Assembly (NCBI GenBank): GCA_035549275.1 | Contig: DASZRH010000038.1 | Coordinates: 1 to 8,805, forward strand | Length of the DNA: 8,805 bases | Source of the DNA: 2-01-FULL-49-17 sp035549275 | GTDB lineage: Bacteria; Patescibacteriota; Minisyncoccia; 2-02-FULL-40-12; GWA2-44-9 | Reading direction: 5' to 3' | In this document: positions 1 through 5,891 of the stretch, one piece after another | How positions within the stretch are numbered: position 1 is the stretch's first letter | Layout: each line of letters opens with the position of its first letter | The notes under the pieces: model-generated | The model's database searches: none | Seen by the model: only the letters and a program-made list of their open reading frames with translations | What the model was told of the DNA's origin: nothing | Program-made: the position numbers and the translations under genes

Positions 1-206
1 GACGAGACGATTGGATACGTCCGGCCGTGAATAACCTCGAACTCGATCATGTTTAACATGTCTAAGTGCAAAGATTGCACTGACGTTGGCCGGAGACTGC
101 CGCGCGCGATCGCGCGCATGCCCCCGAAATCCTCCGAGTAGCACGTTATCATCTGATCATACTCGTTCATCGCCGTTTTTTTAATGACAATCGCTCTAGT
201 TCGCAT
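1..206 (-). CDS. recO: DNA repair protein RecO, N-terminal part (cut by window edge)
   Basis: The minus strand is open from an ATG at 204-206 to the window edge, giving 68 codons. It begins MRTRAIVIKK and continues with a stretch resembling the RecO N-terminal OB fold: the first strand (RAIVIKKTAMNEYDQMI), then YSEDFGGMRAIARGS (compare the family pattern of Y-T-x-x-x-G-K-x-x-x-x-A-R-G), then HLDMLNMIEFEVIHGRTY in the place of the usual L-x-P-x-x-x-x-E-x-x-x-x-x-G-R strand pair. RecO helps load RecA onto SSB-coated single strands in RecF-pathway recombinational repair. The zinc-binding C-terminal part would lie outside the window. The gene starts 10 nt after the ileS stop, so it is probably cotranscribed with ileS. 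No convincing ribosome binding site precedes it, and the ATG sits in the centre of a 16-bp palindrome. The assignment rests on pattern resemblance over 68 residues only; another OB-fold protein is possible. Confidence 0.68.
   Translation of the reverse strand, partial: MRTRAIVIKKTAMNEYDQMITCYSEDFGGMRAIARGSLRPTSVQSLHLDMLNMIEFEVIHGRTYPIVS
102..117. repeat. 16-bp perfect GC palindrome inside recO
   Basis: GCGCGCGATCGCGCGC reads the same on both strands. In the recO frame it encodes the MRAIARG region, which is conserved-looking, so it is not an inserted element. Two further short inverted repeats lie in the same fragment: 48-53 with 55-60, and 65-71 with 75-81 (7-bp arms, 3-nt loop). Confidence 0.6.
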
Positions 207-213
207 GCGAACT
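198..213. repeat. 16-bp palindrome centred on the recO start codon
   Basis: AGTTCGCATGCGAACT is a perfect palindrome, and the recO ATG (204-206, minus strand) lies at its centre. In an ileS-recO transcript the start codon could be caught in a hairpin that a ribosome finishing ileS, whose stop is at 217-219, would melt. On the plus strand the palindrome is followed by CTGTTATTTTTT, which resembles a terminator tail, but no plus-strand gene lies upstream. Translational coupling is an inference. Confidence 0.5.
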
Positions 214-216
214 CTG

Positions 217-3200
217 TTATTTTTTGATGCCTAGCCAGATGGTTTTGCCGCCGCCCAGGTCAGCTTCTTTTTCCAGATCGTAGGCGCCGGTTTTCTGGCT
301 GCGCTCCATTGCCGAGAGGATCGTTTCTTTTTTGATTTCTTCCGTCCAGGATTCGACGGCTTTCACGATCGCCGGCTGATCGGCATGCCAGTGCAAGACG
401 ACAGCTTCATCGATCCGGTATTTCGCCTCTTTGCGCATGTCCTGGATTTGGCGGATCAGTTCGCGGGCATAGCCTTCGCGAATAAGCGCTGGCGTGAGTT
501 CAAAATCCATCACAACCTCGTCAGCTTGGGCTTTGTCGTATTTTATTTTTTTAATATTGAGTTCTTCCTTGATGATGGATTCGATATCGCGGCCGAACTT
601 GTCGTGCTTGAAGGAGACCGATTCCAGCGGCTGGCGGACTTTCATTTGCTTTTCCTTGCGCAAGGCGAGGCCGCGTGCGACCAGGTCGCGTGCGGCGGCC
701 ATCTCCGCTTCTACGTCTTCCTTAATGTATTTCTTGGCAAACTTGGGCCAATCGGCCAAGTGGACCGATTCAGGCACGCCGCCCAAGCGGTGCCACATAT
801 CTTCAGCCAAGTACGGCGTGAACGGAGCCAGCACGCGGGCCAAATCAAGCAAGACCGCCCGCAAGAGCGGCAAGGCCTCGCGACGCTTGCGCGACCGGCG
901 AATCCACCAGTTCGAGAGGTCTTCGATTACAAACTGCTCGATTTCCCGCGCCGCAGTCGGCACATCAAATGCTTCCACGCGCTCGCCCGTATCGCGCACC
1001 AGCCGGTTAAATCGCGAGAGCAGCCACTTGTCGAGCACGCTTAATTTCTCGATTGAATCATTGAAGTTGGCCGGACCGGCGTAGAGTTCGTAGAAACGGA
1101 CGCAGTTTTGGAGCGTGAAGAAAAATCCTTTTAATTTATCCGAGATTTCGCGATGAATCACGGCTTTGTTCTCGCCGATCGCCATTGAGGACGCAAAATA
1201 CCAGCGGAGAATGTCCACGCCGTGAGTCGCCATGATTTCCGGCACGGGCATATAGTTGCCTTTGGATTTCGATTCTTTGACGCCTTTCTCGTCGAGCGTA
1301 AAGCCCAGCGCCATGACATTTCGATACGGCGCGCCTTTGCCCAGCAGAGTTGAAATCGCCAGGAGCGTCCAGAACCAGCCGCGCGTTTGGTCCATACCCT
1401 CGACGACGAAATCGGCCGGGAATTGTTTTTTGAAGATATCCTTGTTCTCGAACGGATAATGCCATTGGGCGTACGGCATCGCGCCGGAATCGAACCAGAC
1501 GTCAATCAAATCCGGAATGCGGCGCATCTTGGAGCGGCACTTCGGGCATTTCAAAACGACATCATCAATGAACGGACGGTGCAGATCGAGTTCGCCGTAT
1601 TCGTTGCGCGGAATGCGGCGCCAGTCGAGTTTCTTGATCTCCGCCAAGTTTGGCATGACATACGGGAACAGTTCGGAGTTGGCCGCCAGCTCGGATTCGG
1701 CCAGGCCTCGGGCGATGACTTCCAAAAACCAGGCCGGCGCGCCGTGCGTAACGATTAAAATTTTCTTGTTGCGGTATTTCGATTCGACGTCGCGCATGAA
1801 CGCTGTGAGGCGGGAGCGGATCGACGAGCGGCTCTCGACGCCGTCCTCGGTCTCGGGATTTGAATTTTCCGACTTGCCCTCCGCTTCCAGCGAATGCAGT
1901 TCCTCCCCCAGCCGCTCGTCGATCTCAACTTTCGTGTGCAAAACCCGGCCGGCAATCTCGGCGGTTTCCTTGGTGCGAAGGAACGGCGAGGCGAAAATAT
2001 GGTCTACGCCGTCCAATTTTAGGAGCGCCAGCGAACGCTCAACTTCGGCTTTGCCTTCTTCGGTGAGATGATATGTGTCGGATTCCAGGCGTGAGCTGAT
2101 GATGCGGTCAATGTTCTCGCGGCGCGTCGTCGGGCCATGGCGCATGACATAGTAGGTGTTTTTGGACGCTTGGGAGCGCTTTTCAAGTTCTTTGACGGAG
2201 CCGACGAGATTTTTTTCGCCGCACTGATCGCAGGCCCAGATCGGCAGTGGCGTACCCCAATATCGCTCCCGCGAGAGCGTCCAATCTTTGGCTTCTTTCA
2301 GCCACTGGCCGAAACGTCCTTCGCGCAGATGGGCCGGAATCCAGTTTACCCGCTCGTTGTTATCAATCAGCTCGCGGTTGATCGCCGACGTCTTGATGAA
2401 CCATGAACCCTTGGCGTAGTACAGAAGCGGCGTGCCGCAGCGCCAGCAGTGCGGATATTCGTGTTCATATTCCTCGGTTTTCAGCAGCAATCCTTTGTCT
2501 GAAAGTTTTTGGAGAATGTACGCTTCGGTCGTTTTGTTTTTCCGTTCATGATCAATGACCGCCTTGCCGGCTAGGCCATCGCCCAAGCCCGGCGCAAACA
2601 CGCCTTGTTCGGTCACGGTATGGACTCGCGGGAGATTCTCACGCACACCAAGCTGATAGTCATCCTCACCGTACATGGGCGCAATGTGGACGATACCCGT
2701 GCCCTCGGTCGTGGATACGAAATCCGCCGCATAAATTTTGTGGGAAGTTTCGGACTGAAGTTCCGACACGGCAAACAGCGACTCATATTTCAAACCGACC
2801 AAATCTGATCCGGTTACTTCTTTTTCAGCCGATATTCCTTCGCCCAGAACTTTTGAAATGAGATCCGATGCAAGGATAAGCGTTTCGCCGTCTTTGTGTA
2901 CATGTGAATATCGGATATCTTTGCCGACCGCGAGGGCAACATTGCCGGGCAGCGTCCAGGGCGTGGTCGTCCAGGCCAGGACATACGTGTTCGGTTGATC
3001 GACTAGTTTGAATTTCACATACGCCGACACATCTTTGACAAGCTTGTATCCCTGGGCAACTTCGTGAGCAGACAGCCCCGTGCCGCAGCGCACGCAGAAG
3101 GGAATGATTTTGTGGGCGGGATAGAGCAGCTCTTTTTTCCAGATTTCCGAAAGAATGTTCCAGACCGATTCGACGTACGGCGTCTCATACGTAATATATG

Positions 3201-3618
3201 GATGATCCATGTCGAGCCAGAACCCCATTATCCGGCTCATGTCTTCCCATTGCGTCTTGTATTTCCAGACGCTTTCACGGGCTTTGCGGTTGAATTTGGC
3301 GATACCGTATTCTTCGATCTGTTTTTTGTTGGTGAACCCGAGTTCTTTTTCGATTTCTATTTCGACTGGCAAGCCATGCGTATCCCAGCCAGCTTTCCGA
3401 AGGACGAAAAAGCCGCGCATGGTCTTGTACCGGCCGTACAAATCCTTGTAGATGCGGGTCAGAAAATGGCCCGTATGCGGCACGCCGTTGGCGGTCGGCG
3501 GGCCTTCCCAAAACACAAAGCGCTTACCCTTTCGGGTTTTCTCGAGAGATTTCTCAAAAATATTCTGTTCTTTCCAGAAATTTCTGACTTGTGACTCGAC
3601 TTTCCTAAAGTCGTACAT
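217..3618 (-). CDS. ileS: Isoleucyl-tRNA synthetase, type 2, with inserted histidine-phosphatase domain
   Basis: This 1133-residue cytoplasmic class I synthetase charges tRNA-Ile. Visible landmarks are the HxGH motif H48-T-G-H51; GWDTHGLPVE (77-86); the CP1 editing domain with WTTTPWTLPGN (216-226) and GTGIVHIAP...GEDDY ending at D320-Y321; CWRC (391-394); SRERYWGTPLPIW (449-461); and the KMSKS-loop equivalent KESKS (781-785). An anticodon-binding helical domain follows to the C-terminus. The C-terminus lacks the cysteine-rich zinc finger of E. coli-type IleRS, and motif spelling matches the type-2 (eukaryote-like) branch, many members of which resist mupirocin. The sequence between CDQC (463-466) and CPKC (691-694), normally a short linker, holds a complete histidine-phosphatase domain. 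That accounts for a length well above the roughly 1000-1050 residues usual for type 2. The ATG at 3618 is supported by a promoter whose predicted start site falls at or next to it. Confidence 0.96.
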   Translation of the reverse strand: MYDFRKVESQVRNFWKEQNIFEKSLEKTRKGKRFVFWEGPPTANGVPHTGHFLTRIYKDLYGRYKTMRGFFVLRKAGWDTHGLPVEIEIEKELGFTNKKQIEEYGIAKFNRKARESVWKYKTQWEDMSRIMGFWLDMDHPYITYETPYVESVWNILSEIWKKELLYPAHKIIPFCVRCGTGLSAHEVAQGYKLVKDVSAYVKFKLVDQPNTYVLAWTTTPWTLPGNVALAVGKDIRYSHVHKDGETLILASDLISKVLGEGISAEKEVTGSDLVGLKYESLFAVSELQSETSHKIYAADFVSTTEGTGIVHIAPMYGEDDYQLGVRENLPRVHTVTEQGVFAPGLGDGLAGKAVIDHERKNKTTEAYILQKLSDKGLLLKTEEYEHEYPHCWRCGTPLLYYAKGSWFIKTSAINRELIDNNERVNWIPAHLREGRFGQWLKEAKDWTLSRERYWGTPLPIWACDQCGEKNLVGSVKELEKRSQASKNTYYVMRHGPTTRRENIDRIISSRLESDTYHLTEEGKAEVERSLALLKLDGVDHIFASPFLRTKETAEIAGRVLHTKVEIDERLGEELHSLEAEGKSENSNPETEDGVESRSSIRSRLTAFMRDVESKYRNKKILIVTHGAPAWFLEVIARGLAESELAANSELFPYVMPNLAEIKKLDWRRIPRNEYGELDLHRPFIDDVVLKCPKCRSKMRRIPDLIDVWFDSGAMPYAQWHYPFENKDIFKKQFPADFVVEGMDQTRGWFWTLLAISTLLGKGAPYRNVMALGFTLDEKGVKESKSKGNYMPVPEIMATHGVDILRWYFASSMAIGENKAVIHREISDKLKGFFFTLQNCVRFYELYAGPANFNDSIEKLSVLDKWLLSRFNRLVRDTGERVEAFDVPTAAREIEQFVIEDLSNWWIRRSRKRREALPLLRAVLLDLARVLAPFTPYLAEDMWHRLGGVPESVHLADWPKFAKKYIKEDVEAEMAAARDLVARGLALRKEKQMKVRQPLESVSFKHDKFGRDIESIIKEELNIKKIKYDKAQADEVVMDFELTPALIREGYARELIRQIQDMRKEAKYRIDEAVVLHWHADQPAIVKAVESWTEEIKKETILSAMERSQKTGAYDLEKEADLGGGKTIWLGIKK
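1615..2163 (-). other. Histidine-phosphatase (PGAM-like) domain inserted in IleRS
   Basis: These are approximately residues 486-668 of IleRS. The domain opens with TYYVMRHGPT, where R493-H494-G495 is the RHG signature and H494 the expected phospho-acceptor. It continues with HLTEEGKAEV (the usual LTxxGxxQA helix), then SPFLRTKETAE with the second catalytic arginine R548. An acidic segment ERLGEELHS (E572 or E573) is the likely proton donor, and ILIVTHGA carries the second catalytic histidine H625. All core residues of the histidine phosphatase superfamily, branch 1, therefore appear present. The reading frame is continuous with IleRS on both sides, and the IleRS alignment resumes at NEYGELDLHRPFIDD. 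Domain borders are estimated to within about ten residues. Substrate and purpose are unknown. Confidence 0.92.
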
Positions 3619-3624
3619 TCGAAG

Positions 3625-3653
3625 AATGTAGCATAGATGCGGGAATTTTTCAA
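3625..3653 (-). promoter_or_regulatory. Promoter of ileS (leaderless type)
   Basis: On the minus strand, TTGAAA (3648-3653) is followed by a 17-bp spacer and TACATT (3625-3630), directly preceded by TGC as an extended -10. Only six bases separate the -10 box from the ileS ATG, so the predicted transcription start falls at or next to the A of the ATG. No Shine-Dalgarno sequence is present. Confidence 0.65.
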
Positions 3654-3657
3654 CGCG

Positions 3658-5331
3658 CTAGATTCGGTCGAGCGTTTCGATGCCAAGGAGCTTCAGACCC
3701 ATCTGGAGCGTGCGGGCAACCGTTCGAATCAGAGTCAGGCGCGCATTCTTGCGGGAACCATTCTCGTCATCCAAAACTCGAACGGTTTCGTAGAAATTGC
3801 TGGCCGCGGCCGCAAGCTCATATAGATACAAGGCCAGGCCATTGAGGGCGTGCGTCTGGGCACAGCGCCCAACCGCATCGGGAAACCCCAAAAGCTGTTT
3901 CATGAGTTTCTGCTCAATCGGTTCGGAAAGCAATGCCAGGTCCCCCGTCTCCATCGTTCCAGCTTTGGCACTGATATTGGCCAGCCGGGCATACGTGTAT
4001 TGCAAATACGCGCCACTGTTGCCGGACAAATCAAGCATTGCGTCCCAATCGAAGACGATATCCGAGTAGGGATGCTGCTTGAGGTCGTTGTATTTCAGGG
4101 CGCCGATCCCGACCGCGCGCGCAACGCGCGCGCGGTCTTCACCCGACAGATCAGGATTCTTTTCTTTGACGATGGTTTCGGCCAGCGAGATGATCTTGTC
4201 CATCACTTCCTGCAGCGGCACCACTTTACCCTCGCGCGTCGCCAGTTTCTTGCCGTCCTCGCCGAGCACCATCCCGAATTTCACATGAACCAATCCGGCG
4301 CCGGTGAAATGCAATTCCCGTGCAATCGCGAACAGCTGCTCAAAATGGAGTGCCTGCTGGTTCGCGACGACATACAAAATTTCAGCGGGAGCATAGTTCT
4401 GGAGACGATCCCTCAAGCTGGCCAGATCGCGGGTCAGATACAGCGTGGCCCCGTCGGACTTGCGGAGCAGACCCGGCGGCAAATGATATTTTTCAAGATC
4501 AAAGATGAGAGCGCCCTCGCTTTCTTTTGCCTTGCCTTCTTTCTCAAGCTCTTCGGTAATCGTTTTTAATTGAGGTTCATAGGCCGCTTCGCCTTTGTAA
4601 ACATCGAATCCAGTCGTGCCGAGCAGCTGATATGTTTCTTTCAGCCCTTCAAGGGAAATCCGGTTAAACTTCTCCCACAATTCCCTGTTTTCCGGATCGC
4701 CGTCCTCAAGTTTCTTAAATTCCTTCTGGCCTTCTTCATCAGGAAGTTCTTTGCCGGCCCGAACATACCACTCCAGCATATCGCTCATAGCAATATCGCT
4801 TTTCCCTTTGCCCCATTTTTTGTAGCCGGCAATGACTTTACCGAATTGAGTACCCCAGTCGCCGATATAGTTCCAGCGAATCACATGATAGCCAAGCGCT
4901 TCATGTATATTCGCCAACGCGTCGCCGATGATCGTCGAGCGCAAGTGGCCGATGTGCATCGGCTTGGCAATGTTCGGCGAAGAATATTCGACGATAACGG
5001 TTTTGCCGGCGCCCTGGGTGCTGGTTCCATATTTTTCGTCGGCAGCAATTTCACCTAAACGCTGCCGGAGAAATTCCGGCTTCAGGAAAAAATTGAGAAA
5101 ACCGTTGGGAGCGACCTGAATTGAAGCGAAGGACGCTACCCGCGATTCCAGGACGGCGTTCAGCTCGGTTGCTGCATCGACGGGTTTTTTCTTTTGTTCT
5201 TTGGCGATGAGAAAGGCGATATTGGTTGAATAGTCGCCCAGAGTTGCGTCGGGCGTGGGCAAAATGTCCGCTTCATGGCCGGATGCCGAGCGGATTTCAT
5301 CCTTGAGGATTTCTTTAATAGAAGCGTTCAT
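3658..5331 (-). CDS. argS: Arginyl-tRNA synthetase
   Basis: This 557-residue class I synthetase charges tRNA-Arg in the cytoplasm. The N-terminal add-1 domain holds LGDYSTNIAF (31-40) and PNGFLNFFL (75-83). The signature VEYSSPNIAKPMHIGHLRST contains the HIGH motif at 126-129, followed by NYIGDWGTQFG (154-164). The KMSKS-equivalent loop is the degenerate ArgRS form GKKLATREGK (360-369). The all-helical DALR anticodon-binding domain begins near residue 435 and ends with the usual MGLKLLGIE motif. Length is normal for the family. The gene starts 7 nt after the mpg stop behind a purine-rich AGAAGAGAA that could serve as a weak ribosome binding site, so it is probably read from the mpg promoter. 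An internal 12-bp inverted repeat lies at 4111-4137. Confidence 0.97.
   Translation of the reverse strand: MNASIKEILKDEIRSASGHEADILPTPDATLGDYSTNIAFLIAKEQKKKPVDAATELNAVLESRVASFASIQVAPNGFLNFFLKPEFLRQRLGEIAADEKYGTSTQGAGKTVIVEYSSPNIAKPMHIGHLRSTIIGDALANIHEALGYHVIRWNYIGDWGTQFGKVIAGYKKWGKGKSDIAMSDMLEWYVRAGKELPDEEGQKEFKKLEDGDPENRELWEKFNRISLEGLKETYQLLGTTGFDVYKGEAAYEPQLKTITEELEKEGKAKESEGALIFDLEKYHLPPGLLRKSDGATLYLTRDLASLRDRLQNYAPAEILYVVANQQALHFEQLFAIARELHFTGAGLVHVKFGMVLGEDGKKLATREGKVVPLQEVMDKIISLAETIVKEKNPDLSGEDRARVARAVGIGALKYNDLKQHPYSDIVFDWDAMLDLSGNSGAYLQYTYARLANISAKAGTMETGDLALLSEPIEQKLMKQLLGFPDAVGRCAQTHALNGLALYLYELAAAASNFYETVRVLDDENGSRKNARLTLIRTVARTLQMGLKLLGIETLDRI
4111..4137. repeat. 12-bp GC-rich inverted repeat, 3-nt loop, inside argS
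   Basis: The arms 4111-4122 and 4126-4137 are perfectly complementary around the loop AAC. The arm GACCGCGCGCGC pairs with GCGCGCGCGGTC. In the argS frame the repeat encodes EDRARVARAVG, a normal segment of ArgRS near the start of the DALR region, so it arises from codon choice and is not an insertion. Confidence 0.75.
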
Positions 5332-5338
5332 TTCTCTT

Positions 5339-5854
5339 CTACTGTATCACAAAACGCCATTTTTTGTCTTTCCAGGCTCCGGCATAGTCAACGCCGATGC
5401 GGGACGTGCGGTGAACGGCCTTCGGCCGTTCACCGCGGTCTTCAATCCACAATTCTCCGCTCGTAACCAGATCCAAACCGTTGTGCGTCTTTTTGATCTT
5501 CAGTTCGCGGCATAATTTTCCCGGACCGGAACAGGCCGGATCATCCAAACCCCGGATCAATACCGCCGACGGCACGCCGTCGGCGCTCGTAACCACGTTC
5601 AAACAATGATACATGCCATAGATAAGGTAGACGTAGGCATAGCCGGGCGGACCGAACATAATTGCCGTCCGATTCGTCTTCCCTTTTGAAGCATGCGATG
5701 CCTGGTCATTCTGGCCGTGATAAGCCTCGGTGTCGACGATGCGCGCGGAGTACACGCCGCGCGCCGTCCGCCGGACCAGATACTTACCCAAGAGTTCCCG
5801 CGCCACGACCGGCCCGCTTCGAGCGTAGAATAATCTCGCTAGTTTTTTGCGCAT
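5339..5854 (-). CDS. mpg: 3-methyladenine DNA glycosylase (AAG/MPG family)
   Basis: This 171-residue monofunctional glycosylase excises alkylated purines such as 3-methyladenine and hypoxanthine to begin base excision repair. Visible family motifs, in order, are RELLGKYLVR (19-28); ARIVDTEAYHG, with E43 the expected catalytic base and Y45 in the base pocket; DQASHASKGKTNR (50-62, H54); MFGPPGYAYVYLIYGMYHCLNVVT (66-89, Y79 and N86); SAVLIRG with R101; GPGKLC (110-115); HNGLDL (124-129); SRIGVDYAG (151-159); and the terminal KKWRFVIQ. It is compact, with no added N-terminal region such as the human enzyme has. It heads a likely mpg-argS unit and is divergent from htrA with only 20 bp between start codons. 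Two long inverted repeats lie inside it. Confidence 0.96.
   Translation of the reverse strand: MRKKLARLFYARSGPVVARELLGKYLVRRTARGVYSARIVDTEAYHGQNDQASHASKGKTNRTAIMFGPPGYAYVYLIYGMYHCLNVVTSADGVPSAVLIRGLDDPACSGPGKLCRELKIKKTHNGLDLVTSGELWIEDRGERPKAVHRTSRIGVDYAGAWKDKKWRFVIQ
5408..5436. repeat. 13-bp perfect inverted repeat, 3-nt loop, inside mpg
   Basis: Arms GCGGTGAACGGCC (5408-5420) and GGCCGTTCACCGC (5424-5436) flank the loop TTC. It covers the codons for RGERPKAVHR just before the conserved SRIGVDYAG motif. The stretch is of ordinary length for the family. As RNA or single-stranded DNA it would form a very stable hairpin. Confidence 0.8.
5564..5585. repeat. 10-bp perfect inverted repeat, 2-nt spacer, inside mpg
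   Basis: Arms CGCCGACGGC (5564-5573) and GCCGTCGGCG (5576-5585) flank AC. It covers the codons for ADGVPSA, the turn before the SAVLIRG strand of the glycosylase. Confidence 0.7.
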
Positions 5855-5858
5855 AATG

Positions 5859-5867
5859 TGCTAGTAT
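5859..5867 (+). promoter_or_regulatory. Extended -10 element of htrA
   Basis: TGC-TAGTAT (TGn at 5859-5861, -10 box 5862-5867) ends 7 nt before the htrA ATG, again predicting transcription from the start codon itself. No good -35 box is visible at 16-18 bp, as is common for extended -10 promoters. The box overlaps the mpg -10 on the other strand (5863-5868). Confidence 0.5.
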
Positions 5868-5891
5868 ACAAGCTATGGATCAACATCTCAA
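5863..5891 (-). promoter_or_regulatory. Promoter of mpg(-argS)
   Basis: On the minus strand, TTGAGA (5886-5891) and TATACT (5863-5868) are separated by 17 bp; each matches five of six consensus bases. The -10 box ends 8 nt before the mpg ATG, implying a leader of at most one or two bases. The -35 box lies inside the first codons of htrA. Confidence 0.65.

Noticed and set aside
198..230. Palindrome followed by TTATTTTTT on the plus strand as a terminator
   Set aside because: No plus-strand gene or RNA precedes it; the bases upstream are the minus-strand recO coding region, and the T run belongs to the ileS C-terminal codons.
1615..2163. Possibility that the phosphatase in IleRS is a separate gene or assembly join
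   Set aside because: The frame runs without stop or shift across both junctions, the flanking IleRS sequence resumes at the expected conserved motif, and codon use does not change visibly.
3064..3594. Plus-strand open frames inside ileS (also 385-1044, 494-1084, 1517-2071) and argS (3850-4569, 4570-5058)
   Set aside because: All lie opposite well-conserved synthetase coding sequence, show no family features and lack promoters or ribosome binding sites.
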